Assembly (NCBI RefSeq): GCF_011074885.1
Contig: NC_054689.1
Span: 1,550,001 to 1,614,000 of the forward strand
Length of the DNA: 64,000 nt
Direction: 5' to 3'
Source of the DNA: Brettanomyces bruxellensis
Taxonomy: Eukaryota > Ascomycota > Pichiomycetes > Pichiales > Pichiaceae
Position numbers and translations under genes: made by a program. This document shows, piece by piece, positions 20,330 through 30,366 of this stretch; positions within the stretch are counted from its first letter, which is position 1, and each line of letters opens with the position of its first letter. The notes under the pieces were generated by a model, which was given only the letters and a program-made list of their open reading frames with translations, was not told the DNA's origin and made no database searches.

Positions 20330-22804
20330 CTAACTGTGATCAGTGGCATCATCTTTGAGACATTGTTCTATCTCATTCAAACTACCGTCAACCTCCTCAA
20401 GAGGAACTCTCGATAATCTTGAAACTAATCTTCGGTAACTGTCTATAGTCTTGTTGTTTTTCGAAGTATCAGCGTAAGATAACACCAAGCCATGCACCCT
20501 CTTTTTTCGTATTATTTGAAGTTTTGCTAGTTCCAAAAGTAGTTCCAGCGTTTCCTTGTCAAGTAACTTCAAATGAAGAGGTTTTTTATCCTCTGTTCCT
20601 TCATCAGCGACTGCTAGATCTTCGCTTTCGGTTTTCTGAACTGTTATTGCAAGATCCTTAGCCTGTGATCTTTCCATAAGACGCTGCAAGTGCTCCACCT
20701 TTACCACATGCTCTGCTTTAAGCTTTTTGACCCTTTTTTCCACAGCATTAATATTAATTATATTATCCTGGCTCCTAGTGCGAATATCGTTACCCATCAC
20801 TTTCTTATATACATCTGATAAATTTTTGTTTATCGTATCGATATCCTGGTCCAATTGAATCAAAAGAACTTTTAGTTCTTTCACGTCACTCTCCTTTTGT
20901 TGAACCTCTGCATCAAATGATCCTGCTAACTGTGCAATCTTATCCACTATCTCTTCCGATCGTTGGCTAATCTGCATGGCGGCTTCCGAGTAGTGTGGAG
21001 TGGTGAGAATACTTGTTGATGCAGCCATACCTCCCGGTGTATTCAGTTGTGACGGTTGGGTGCTGTTACTGGTAAAAGACGGAGTATTAATGGGTTTGCC
21101 GGCCTGAATTACCGATTTTTGATAACCGAAAGAAGGGTTAAAAACGTGCATTCTACCTAAAGAGTCAACTGCTGAATTCATTCCATTCAAACTTTGTAGA
21201 GGCTGCGATCCACCATAATTCCCGGTATCAGCTCCCAGCACATTATTGCTATACAGGAAATCACTGACGTATTCGTTTCTGGAATTTGGAATATCAATCC
21301 GAGCGTTGTATCCCAACAAGATTCGTATACATTTCTGTGCACCATTATAACTCATGATGTGTAATGCAGTGTTGCCATCACTATCTTGTTGATTGATGAA
21401 ATTGATGATCCTCTCCATTGGCTGCACAGTTTCGGCAACTTTCGTAAGAAGTATTTCAGTGTAATATCTGGCTGCTGGAATAATACTGTGAAAACTTGTT
21501 GAAAGTGCAATATGGTGTAAAATCGTTCTTCCGTGAACATCTGTGTCTAGCAATGAATCCCGCAGTAAGTCGAGAATTTTTGCAAAAGTTCTCCTGTTGT
21601 ATGAATTTGTGTACATAACCGACCTCATAATCGGAACTTCCCCTTTATTATTCAAAGATCTAGAATTGGTGCCACGATTCATTAATGCTTGACACATCAG
21701 CAAATCTCCCATTGCACATGCCCAGTGGAATACCGTGTTCCCATCATTGTCTATCTGCTGATTGAGGTCAATCTCACTGTTGAACTTGTCTTTAATAAAT
21801 GGTGGTATTGGGGTATTGCTATCATCCTCAGATGAAAGGAAGTATTCCAAAAGCTTCTGGGTATACATTTTTTTATCTTCGTCCCTGTTACTTCCCATGA
21901 TCACATCATCGATTCCAGATTGAGCCTGTTGCTGCTTTAATAATCGTGAAGAAGGTGAGCGCCTCTGTGCAGCAAGGGCCTTATCGATGTCAGCATCACT
22001 CAAAAAGTTCACCTGAGAGGAAGTATCCGAGGGATTTCGAACCTGTTGTATACTTGGAAGACGGTTTGGTCCAGCCGAATTTTCATCTGACTCACTCTCA
22101 AGGGAAAATGAATCTGAGTCTGACGGTATTGTCTTGGGAGTCGCGGTTGGCGCTTTAGTATTCATAGAGTGTGTGTTATTGTTTCGTAAAGACTGCCCTG
22201 AGGATACAGTACGTGCACCCAAACTACTCTGAGAACGATAAAGACCACTCCGCTTCCTGCTTGGAGCCTTTAGTGTCCTTTTCCGGCCTCTTGTATGTCT
22301 GCTATCACTTATTGTACTGTAAGCTCTTTTCACTGTAATTGACGTATCCAACTTTTCTCCTGATCGAAGCGCTTTGGACGCTACTGCTGGCATTGTAGCT
22401 GAACGGCGAGCCAATGTTGCTTTTCGAGAATTTTTACTGGATGCATGATGATGCTTTGGTGCCGGAGGTGGATCCCAGTCACTTTTTGAAGAATCAAATT
22501 CTAATATCGGCTGCAAATCTGTAAACACACCATATTGTTTGGCTAATTGAACTGCCCTATTCATAGGAACCCATGTTCCCTGGTATTTACCGTATCCACC
22601 CTGAACCTTTTCGTGCACTCCTGTTTGGACATCTCTCTCCAAGATTCTTGTTCTCTTTGCTTTCGGAAAGTTGGCAACTTTAAGTATATGTGTTGCATTC
22701 ACCCAGTCATCATTCTTTCTCCGCATCACAGAACACCTCGGATGAACTAATTCATACACTGGCACACCGGAATACGTCGCAGAGTATAAGTCTTTGTAAA
22801 ACAT
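20330..22804 (-). CDS. MBP1: Mbp1, DNA-binding subunit of the MBF G1/S factor
   Basis: An 824-residue protein, close to the 833 of S. cerevisiae Mbp1. The N-terminal ~110 residues are the APSES/KilA-N DNA-binding domain: YSATYSGVPVYE, DDWVNATHILK, AKRTRILE and EKVQGGYGKYQGTWVP. A long Ser-rich, Arg/Lys-containing linker follows. Ankyrin repeats sit at about 350-530 (GNTVFHWACAMGD, GRTILHHIALS, GNTALHIMSYNGA). A coiled coil and the Swi6-binding C-terminus complete the protein. With Swi6 it binds ACGCGT boxes to switch on S-phase genes. The start ATG lies directly before the conserved YSATYSG. Two candidate targets with MCB boxes, CTF8 and APN2, lie in this window. Confidence 0.93.
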   Translation of the reverse strand: MFYKDLYSATYSGVPVYELVHPRCSVMRRKNDDWVNATHILKVANFPKAKRTRILERDVQTGVHEKVQGGYGKYQGTWVPMNRAVQLAKQYGVFTDLQPILEFDSSKSDWDPPPAPKHHHASSKNSRKATLARRSATMPAVASKALRSGEKLDTSITVKRAYSTISDSRHTRGRKRTLKAPSRKRSGLYRSQSSLGARTVSSGQSLRNNNTHSMNTKAPTATPKTIPSDSDSFSLESESDENSAGPNRLPSIQQVRNPSDTSSQVNFLSDADIDKALAAQRRSPSSRLLKQQQAQSGIDDVIMGSNRDEDKKMYTQKLLEYFLSSEDDSNTPIPPFIKDKFNSEIDLNQQIDNDGNTVFHWACAMGDLLMCQALMNRGTNSRSLNNKGEVPIMRSVMYTNSYNRRTFAKILDLLRDSLLDTDVHGRTILHHIALSTSFHSIIPAARYYTEILLTKVAETVQPMERIINFINQQDSDGNTALHIMSYNGAQKCIRILLGYNARIDIPNSRNEYVSDFLYSNNVLGADTGNYGGSQPLQSLNGMNSAVDSLGRMHVFNPSFGYQKSVIQAGKPINTPSFTSNSTQPSQLNTPGGMAASTSILTTPHYSEAAMQISQRSEEIVDKIAQLAGSFDAEVQQKESDVKELKVLLIQLDQDIDTINKNLSDVYKKVMGNDIRTRSQDNIININAVEKRVKKLKAEHVVKVEHLQRLMERSQAKDLAITVQKTESEDLAVADEGTEDKKPLHLKLLDKETLELLLELAKLQIIRKKRVHGLVLSYADTSKNNKTIDSYRRLVSRLSRVPLEEVDGSLNEIEQCLKDDATDHS

Positions 22805-24430
22805 TTATTCATTGATGAGCCCTATATGCTAGATAAACGAAATCGTAAATCTCTGTGTTAATAAATAGATGCTTCACTTATTCTTTCCCTTTCTTAATCT
22901 TTTTTTTTTCTCTTTTCTTGCTCTCCCTTTCACTTCTAATATAATTCTCTTTTTTTTTTCAATAAAAATATGATTGGTTTATCTTTAAAGATAAAATGAT
23001 ATATGTTTGTGCACTAGTACCGAAAAGAATTGATGTTGAGGTTGTGGTTTGTAAACAAAGGTATGCGTTTCGCTTCCTGCTTCAACACCAAAAAAAAATG
23101 AGTACGACAAGCTGAGCAAAAAAAAAAGCACAAAAGCAGAGAAAAGGAGGCATAAATTTGACGCATAAAAGTTTGTGATCGCGAAATATTGAGTGCCAAA
23201 ATTTACCTCAGTTGTTGAAGATCAACACATGCTTACGTAACTAACTACCCAATCGATTTTAATTACCATGAACAGGAAATTTTTCAAGTAGAAAGTTCAA
23301 TTTCCTTGTGTGCTAAAGAAACTAATGCGTTCCTTCGTTCTGGTAAGCTGGATAGTGTAGCATTTTCATGATATTTGCGTGACTACAGATAGTGGTACAA
23401 ACAGCTTAAGAAAATAGATGCAGTATACAGAAGAATATATTTGAGAATTCAATTTTATTTCCTTCCCTACCTTCCTGATAAAATCCCCTCCAAACTAAAT
23501 ACAAAAAGAGTTTGCGGTTCCTTTATCGTTATCTTTAACCGATACTTAAAGCAGGAAATTTTTGTTGATACATTCGGAATTGATCTAACCGCAATTTAAG
23601 TGTGTATGTAGTTTCTATATTCCCCATAACCTGAAATTTTTTTTTTTTTCAGTTATAGACAATTGAAGTTCATGCTGGTAGTGTAATATTGACAAAATTC
23701 TCCATTTGGAAAAACTTTTTGATTTTTACTGCACATGGAGTTAATACCAAGAAATGTTTCTACGATTATGCCGACAGCTCTACATTCCCATCGTTCGTCA
23801 AGGTTTTGTCTACACATATTTCTATACATATAAAATTTAAGCACTGTTACAGGGAATGCTTTATGTCTGGACCTCATAGATGAAACCATTAATCGGTGCG
23901 GTCCCTTATCTGCAATTTTAAATAAATAATTCCAAGGACTCAAAGCCTTTCTTTCACTCATCGATTTCTTTATTCAGTATTTTGAATCCTGTAGACATTC
24001 ATCTGGCACCAATAAAACTTATATACGTATTTAAAAGCACTTTCTTCGTGTTTACTATTATATACTATAATACATCATTTAGTCGTGCTGATTTTGCCAT
24101 TTGGAGTACAGTCTGCAGTTTCAATACTAGCCATATAATTAAAAAATTAGTTTTAAAATATCTACTCAGCCAAGGGAATGTAGCTGAAATTGTCCCATAT
24201 CCCCAGATGATGAGCTTCAAAAAAAATGCAATTCCAGAAAATTAAAAAAAGACCTCTCAAATTCTGGTTTGGATGCTGAGTAAACGAATGTCATTCATTA
24301 ACTAATGTTCAGATAAAGTTGTGCAATGCTGTTGTGGCAAATATTTCTGCATCTGTTCTATATAATCTATGTAAGTTGGTTCACTATCGATTTCTATGTA
24401 TCCTTGATGAATCCAGTCTAAAAGCCGCCC

Positions 24431-24453
24431 ACCCCTTTAAAGGTACCCCTTTA
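24431..24453 (+). promoter_or_regulatory. Direct repeat of ACCCCTTTAAA (STRE-like)
   Basis: ACCCCTTTAAA occurs twice, starting at 24431 and 24445, each with a CCCCT stress-response-element core as bound by Msn2/4-type factors. It is about 780 bp before the RhoGAP start, rather far for a yeast element. Confidence 0.35.
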
Positions 24454-24702
24454 AAATCATCTCTTGCTTTTCTCAAAAATTAGCGCGTTTTTTTATTTTT
24501 TATTTATTTTTTTTTGACTTTTCGCTAAACGCTGAACCTATTGTGCATCTATACATTGCTGTTTGGTGCACGAAATCGCGCTTTTTCGTTTTTCCTCCCA
24601 AGAAAATAGCGCTTCCTGGCCTGTAAATTTCAGCGTTGATCTCGATTATTTTCTCAGCTATTGACTGGTATTTGTTTACCCGAAAAAAATAATATAATGG
24701 GG

Positions 24703-24722
24703 ATAATAATAATAATAATAAA
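24703..24722. repeat. (AAT)n microsatellite
   Basis: About six consecutive ATA/AAT trinucleotides in the MBP1-RhoGAP spacer. Confidence 0.8.
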
Positions 24723-25232
24723 TTACTTACTCCCCGTATACAAAGTGTGTCAGATTTTGGCTTTGATATAATTCCGTTCCTTTAACCTGTCTCCTTTCGT
24801 GCGTAAGCAATTGTCAACACGCTCTCATTTGACGATTTTTCCATCTGGTGGAAAGATACTTATGTTCAGTTTTTTTCATCTAATCGAAGAAAAAGTGTTC
24901 CTTTACTGTTATCATTCCTGTACTAAAGTCAGTTCTTTCTATTTCCTGTACAACTATTGAGCATATCATCAAACACCTGTTGATCATCATAAGTTTTACA
25001 TTCCGGTTTGGTATAGGTCGACATTGTTCTTCATTCTTCTCTACTTCTACATACTCCATTCATACATCCTCTTTTGGTCTTCAAGTAAGGTACACCAGTA
25101 TTTCGCACATACTGGAATTCCCTTAACAGCAGATAGTGCGCGTGTTTCTCACCTGAATTTCCCTAATCTACCACCGATTTATCACAACATTTCAACTTTA
25201 AGGTTTTCCTTGATTCCTTTTTATCTATACAA

Positions 25233-27368
25233 ATGCCAAATATGATCTCCGCACAATCTCTTGGTCCATTGGATACACATAATGTATGCACTGCACCATC
25301 ACCAGAATCGACTCCCATAGGTTCTATTAGATCTACAGTTGATAATTCAGCATCATCTACTGCCTTTTCAAAGCCTCGCCGGCTCGTGTTTCATCCATTG
25401 ACATTTAATAACGAGATGAAAAACCCAAATTCTAAGTCTGCAACGCCAAGAAGGATTTCTATCTCTGGACCTTTGAGAGTTCAAACAACTAATGAGTATT
25501 TACTTTCATCCAAAACACCGACTTTCACGCGTTCGGCTTCAAGTCTTTCATATGGCTCTTCTCGAAAAGTTGTCTCTTCGCCATGTACAGGTTTGGTTTT
25601 AAACAATGCCACATTGATTGCCTCCGCACCATCAGCCTGTACGATTTTCAACAGATTGGACAACGAGCTTAGAAAATCATACTCAGAGGTTGATTTCTGT
25701 GACGGTTGTAAGGTTACTGTTCCTACCATAGTCAGCAGATGTATCCAGTTTTTGGAATTCCGGGATCCAGTTGAAGGTGTTTTCAGGATAAATGGTTCTA
25801 TCAGAAAAATAAAGTCCATTGAAACTGCAATTCAGAGGCAGGGTATCGACTCCTTCAGATTCGAAGACTTCACTTTTGAAAATAATGAAACGCCAAATTG
25901 TTATGACGTTGCAATGGTTCTCAAGCGTTGGCTGGCCAACCTGGAAAATGGTCTTATTACATCTCAAATCAACGCAAAGTTGAAAAGGGACAGAATGTCG
26001 TCCAAAGACGATATGTTTGATGAGGCTGACGAGCCTCGGGAGGAGGAGCAGAATACAAGTCGGGCGACACGCGAGGAGGAAGATACAACGCTGGTTGATC
26101 TTAGTACAAACACAGTGCTGATTCGGGACCAGAATTCTTACCGCCCTCATAATACACTCCTTTCAAATACCATTTCAGATAGCCCTAACTCATCTATGGT
26201 GAGTAGTGTTACAACTGATTCCGATAGCAACAGCCCGAAGTTCTACGATTTTACGGCAAGAAGATTATCCGAACTTCCAATTGAGAACTTGCACTTATTC
26301 TTATACCTATTAAAGTTTTTGAATCGTATGACGGCAGATTCTATTGTTCATATCACTAAAATGACAGCTACGAACCTTGCCAAGATTTTTCAGCTCAGTT
26401 TTTTCAAAAGTGACGATTTGCTATCTAAATCTGTTTTTACGAATACAGATTGCATTACTCAAAGTTCCGAGGACTTATTGCAGAGCTATAAAACAAACGA
26501 GGAAATCCTTCATAATCTCATTAGCGCATACCCAAATCTCTGCAAAGATTTAATACCAACATTGAGAAAAAGAGAGCATGAAATGGAAGACTTGCTAACT
26601 CATCCAGCTGACCCTTTAAGTAAAGTGCCTATAGCTAGGCCTAGTATGGGTCACAGTAAATCATTAATGCTGGACAAGGCATCGAAAAGAAAGTCCATGT
26701 TTGGTTATAGGTCCTTCTCCAATATGTTCAATGCCAGCTCCTTTTCTCTGTCTTCATCTAGTCGAAAGTCATCTTGGGGGAGCGACAAAACTCAGGAAGA
26801 CACAAAAGAATCAGAAATAACTCCAGCAGTTAAGCTGAATTTCAGTATTGCACAAAAGCAACAAAAAGACACTATTGTGATACCGAAGAGGTCCGAGAGA
26901 AGAAAGAGTGAGACTAGTATTAGGAACATTTCTGCTCCTGTCAGTAATCCTCTGCTGGAAGAAGATTCTTCAACTGTTGACGATCAGTCAAACATCAGAA
27001 GCACTTCATTTTCAAGAAAGGCAAGTGTCCGAGCAAGACGTGGCCACAGAAAAAGACCTCAATCAATGTTCATTGAGAGGAGACTTTCTTCATTGTTTAA
27101 TCCGGCTGGTTCCAATGAGGACCATCAGGATCAAAATGATTATCCTCATCACCATCATCGTCATCATCATCATCGTCTGAGCGTTCAAAGGTATGATAAT
27201 GAAGATCAGCCAAAAGCATCTTCTTTTCATCCTCACCGACGTGTTAGTTCATTGGCATCTGATAAAGAGAATCGGTTAATGAATGAAGATGCTACTGATG
27301 GATCTCTACGAAAAACCAAAAGCAAGTTTTTTGGGTGGTTCCAAAGACAAGGTCTGAGCCTCTCGTGA
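25233..27368 (+). CDS. Rho GTPase-activating protein
   Basis: A 711-residue protein with a RhoGAP domain at about 155-420. The arginine finger is Arg185 in GVFRINGS. The domain starts with CKVTVPTIVSRCIQFLE and ends with a helix LPIENLHLFLYLLKFLNRM followed by MTATNLAKIFQLSFF. It is interrupted by an acidic, polar insertion of ~90 residues (about 255-345). The rest is Ser/Arg-rich and probably disordered, with a His-rich run (about 631-641) and several RRxS-type basophilic phosphorylation sites. The last residues, KFFGWFQRQGLSLS, form an amphipathic aromatic end. It should switch off a Rho or Cdc42 GTPase. It does not match Sac7, Bag7, Rga1 or Rgd1 closely by eye, so no symbol is given. Confidence 0.82.
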   Translation: MPNMISAQSLGPLDTHNVCTAPSPESTPIGSIRSTVDNSASSTAFSKPRRLVFHPLTFNNEMKNPNSKSATPRRISISGPLRVQTTNEYLLSSKTPTFTRSASSLSYGSSRKVVSSPCTGLVLNNATLIASAPSACTIFNRLDNELRKSYSEVDFCDGCKVTVPTIVSRCIQFLEFRDPVEGVFRINGSIRKIKSIETAIQRQGIDSFRFEDFTFENNETPNCYDVAMVLKRWLANLENGLITSQINAKLKRDRMSSKDDMFDEADEPREEEQNTSRATREEEDTTLVDLSTNTVLIRDQNSYRPHNTLLSNTISDSPNSSMVSSVTTDSDSNSPKFYDFTARRLSELPIENLHLFLYLLKFLNRMTADSIVHITKMTATNLAKIFQLSFFKSDDLLSKSVFTNTDCITQSSEDLLQSYKTNEEILHNLISAYPNLCKDLIPTLRKREHEMEDLLTHPADPLSKVPIARPSMGHSKSLMLDKASKRKSMFGYRSFSNMFNASSFSLSSSSRKSSWGSDKTQEDTKESEITPAVKLNFSIAQKQQKDTIVIPKRSERRKSETSIRNISAPVSNPLLEEDSSTVDDQSNIRSTSFSRKASVRARRGHRKRPQSMFIERRLSSLFNPAGSNEDHQDQNDYPHHHHRHHHHRLSVQRYDNEDQPKASSFHPHRRVSSLASDKENRLMNEDATDGSLRKTKSKFFGWFQRQGLSLS

Positions 27369-28608
27369 CTTAATTTATACTTAGCATTAACCTTGGTCCT
27401 CATAGCATTTTTTCTTTTTATTCCAGAGAGGTCTCTCAGTTTTGTTTATCTTTATGCTTTTACGTATAGCTATGTGTATGCATTTTTTTTTTCTTTTAAT
27501 ATTCTTGTTTTCACCTATATACAAATGGTAATATATTACTTTGGTTTTAAATAGAACTTTTAAAAATTTTGTTACAGGTAGGTAGAGCTGTTTAATCCTT
27601 ACGTTAAAGAACTACCGCTGACAAAATTATTTATTTTACTTTAATAGCTGATTGTTCAGAGGTACACTTAGCAACAATTCAAAATAATGTAAATATTTAA
27701 GTGTAAGCGAAATAGATAAAAAGGGATCTAAGGCACCATCACATTTGGCCAAAAATTTGTGTCGAAACAATGACGCATGGAAATTGTGATCAAGCCCTGG
27801 CGGTTTCGCTTTAACCCTTTCGGGCAAAAGTAAGGAATAATGACCATAATTTTAACTCTTAAATTTTGAATACCCTAAACACATTTCAATTAATGATTGT
27901 AGCTTAAAAGAACCTTAATTAGGTATAAAGCAGCATCTATTTGCTGATCAACTTTATATGATTGTCGTTATAAACTTGAAAGCGCAAGAAAAAATCAAAT
28001 AGATATATTTTTGGAAGCCTTTTTTTTTTGCCAGATATTTCGCATTGTTTCAAATGTTCTATATTCTTCCTTCCATTTGCTGCTAAACACTGCCACACCG
28101 GTTTTTTATCTTTTTTCTCTGTTAACCAAAAAGGGAATGAAATGAAGGCCATGCAGTTGGCACCTGCCTTGTTTAAACGCATTGTAAATTGGCGTGTGGA
28201 ACTTGAAATTGAATGTAAATTTTCTTTCTCTTTATGATAGAGTTTCAGATATGAGGCCGGCTTTATTATTTATGAGAAATATGCCATAGCATAAGATCTA
28301 AATAGGAAGTTAAATACACATCGTAGCCATTATCAGATAATTATGTTTTGCTAATAGTTAATAATATTAATATTATGTTCGCATCTTTCATATTGTAAAC
28401 ATGAAATTTATTTGGTACATTGTAGCCAAGTTCTTAAATAGCTATGTTTTCCAACCATAAATATCCATGGATTTGTTCCTTTTATAATTTTATTGATTCA
28501 TAGGTCACCATGTGTCAGATGATTAGTGTTTTTGTTATGGTTTGTCCTCTTTTTGTGCTCTTCTCAAACAGTCGGCCCCCATCTGGATATATCATTTAAC
28601 CATTTACA
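27369..28608. other. Intergenic RhoGAP / globin gene
   Basis: About 1.24 kb, T-rich 3' flank followed by AT-rich promoter. The ORFs of 60-80 codons here are low-complexity and unconserved in appearance. No RNA gene recognised. Confidence 0.5.
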
Positions 28609-29352
28609 ATGGCCGTTTTTTCACCTTCCGAGATTGATCTTCTTCGTGGAACTTGGGATGATGATATAGCAGAAGATACTCCAGGTTGTTCTGTTTTGTT
28701 CTCATCTTCGACATTCTGGGTTCAGATATATGAAAAGCTACTTACAGATCATCCAGATTTGGGCAACATTATTCCAAGTGTGGACCATCAAACAGTGGCC
28801 TTTGCTTCTCTTGTTTGTACAGCATTAGACAATCTTGAAGATCTAGGTCGAATGGATGAATATCTTATGAGACTTGGACGTGTACACACAAGAGTTGTCA
28901 ATGTTAAAAAAGGATACCTTGAGGCCATGGGAATTGCCATCATTGATGTGTTGGAGCTTCGAGCCATGCCTGTTCAGCAGATAAAATTATGGTGTAGGTT
29001 ATATGAATATATTTCAAGTAAGATGTATCAAGGGGGTTTGGACCCTCCTGTTATTTCAGATGAAATGAACAGATCTTCGAATCCAACATTTTTCATGGAA
29101 GACTTGAAGAGACCTTCTGACAATGCTTCCGTGTCAGACTCTTCTTCATCTCCAAATTCAAAAACTGTCTTCTCCATAGCTGATGATCAAACGTCAGATG
29201 ATTCTACAGATGCGTCTTCTATGGTGAGCTTTCAGCTTGATAATAGCTATGCTGAAAATTGTGATTTAATGAAGAAGAGGAAGAGCCACAACTTTATGGA
29301 ATCGAAAGATCGTGGAAACTTCTTCAAATGGCTACAACGGAGGGTGCAGTAG
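28609..29352 (+). CDS. Single-domain globin-like protein with Ser-rich tail
   Basis: A 247-residue protein. Residues ~5-150 follow the globin helix pattern: LLRGTWDDD, FWVQIYEKLLTDHPDLG, a long helix AFASLVCTALDNLEDL, and the proximal His93 in LGRVHTR. The length and lack of a reductase domain separate it from flavohaemoglobin. The nearest known type is the haem-binding globin-like protein YNL234W of S. cerevisiae, proposed to take part in stress or nutrient sensing. The usual Phe at the CD corner is not visible (LGNIIPS), so haem binding needs proof. Residues 165-235 are Ser/Asp-rich and disordered. The end NFFKWLQRRVQ resembles the C-terminus of the neighbouring RhoGAP. Confidence 0.78.
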   Translation: MAVFSPSEIDLLRGTWDDDIAEDTPGCSVLFSSSTFWVQIYEKLLTDHPDLGNIIPSVDHQTVAFASLVCTALDNLEDLGRMDEYLMRLGRVHTRVVNVKKGYLEAMGIAIIDVLELRAMPVQQIKLWCRLYEYISSKMYQGGLDPPVISDEMNRSSNPTFFMEDLKRPSDNASVSDSSSSPNSKTVFSIADDQTSDDSTDASSMVSFQLDNSYAENCDLMKKRKSHNFMESKDRGNFFKWLQRRVQ

Positions 29353-30366
29353 ACACACAAAACAATCGGAATAAAGCTAAATTAGAATCTCGTTTTTTTG
29401 TGCACGTTATATGAACAGATCACAATCAATCATTTTAAGATATTAACTCATGGTGTATTGCTAAATACTGCATATATTTGTACCATAAATTGTTCGCCCT
29501 TCGGAAGTGCAACATGAAGTATTGTTACAATCAAAATGGAAAAAAGCCCGTCCATAAAAAAGAATTGCTCGGCATTTGATGCTTTTGCAGGATCGACCAT
29601 AATGTCGGGTTTGGTCTTCTCTGTCGCAAAAAAATAAAAAATAAAAAATATGATATTCTTTATCCCCAGATCACGTTCCCCAGAAGAACGCCGTTATTCC
29701 TTTAAAGTATGCATTAATTAAATATCAATGCAGATTTCATGTTTAATCACCGAACCCCACTACTCTCTTCATTTACCGATAGATTTATACCCGGGAATTA
29801 AAGATCGTTCAAGATACATTGCGTAGAGTTTGGAGTCGTTTTACCTCTATTTTATAGTTTAGAGCCAATACATATGTCAAGATATAATGTATGATGTGAG
29901 TTTCACCAGCTGAAAGTAGTTTTTATTGATAGTTATTCCGGTGGTTACTTTTTTTGGCTCTGGGCACCCCGCATACAGAATAACCGGAACACTTTTGCAA
30001 ACCACCCCAGAAAAAAAAAATTTCGACGCCTCCTCCAGAATCAGAAACTTTCTTTGTCTCTTCGGCAGTCATGGTCTGCATCTAACCTTATTGTCTATCT
30101 TTTTAATTGATTTCACACTGCTTTACTGCCCAAATATAATATATGATCTATCATCAAATACTTTCATATTGAAAAATAGCAATCTTTGGTTTCTTTTCTC
30201 ACATCAGACGGTAATTTGGGTTTTGATAATATTTTGTTATTTCCGTCAACCAATTATAAAGTTGGACTTAGTAATATAAGCTACATTAGCATAAATCCCT
30301 CCAGTTTATTTTCTGAACGGATACATTTTTGCCTTCTACCTACACACATGCTAAATTCACTATCCG
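29353..30366. other. Promoter region of SNF3-like gene
   Basis: About 1 kb, AT-rich with a 3-fold AAAAAAT repeat near 29628-29650. An open frame at 29926-30279 is hydrophobic and AT-driven and has no ATG start, so I do not call it. Confidence 0.5.

Larger units (their letters stand above)
22805..25232. other. Large divergent spacer MBP1 / RhoGAP
   Basis: About 2.4 kb without a credible gene; short open frames (for example 23653-23961 minus, 23982-24245 plus) show no domain and biased, AT-driven composition. It contains a tandem ACCCCTTTAAA motif (STRE-like) near 24431, an (AAT)n microsatellite near 24703, and pyrimidine-rich leader DNA before the RhoGAP gene. Such long upstream regions are common for regulators. 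Confidence 0.5.
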
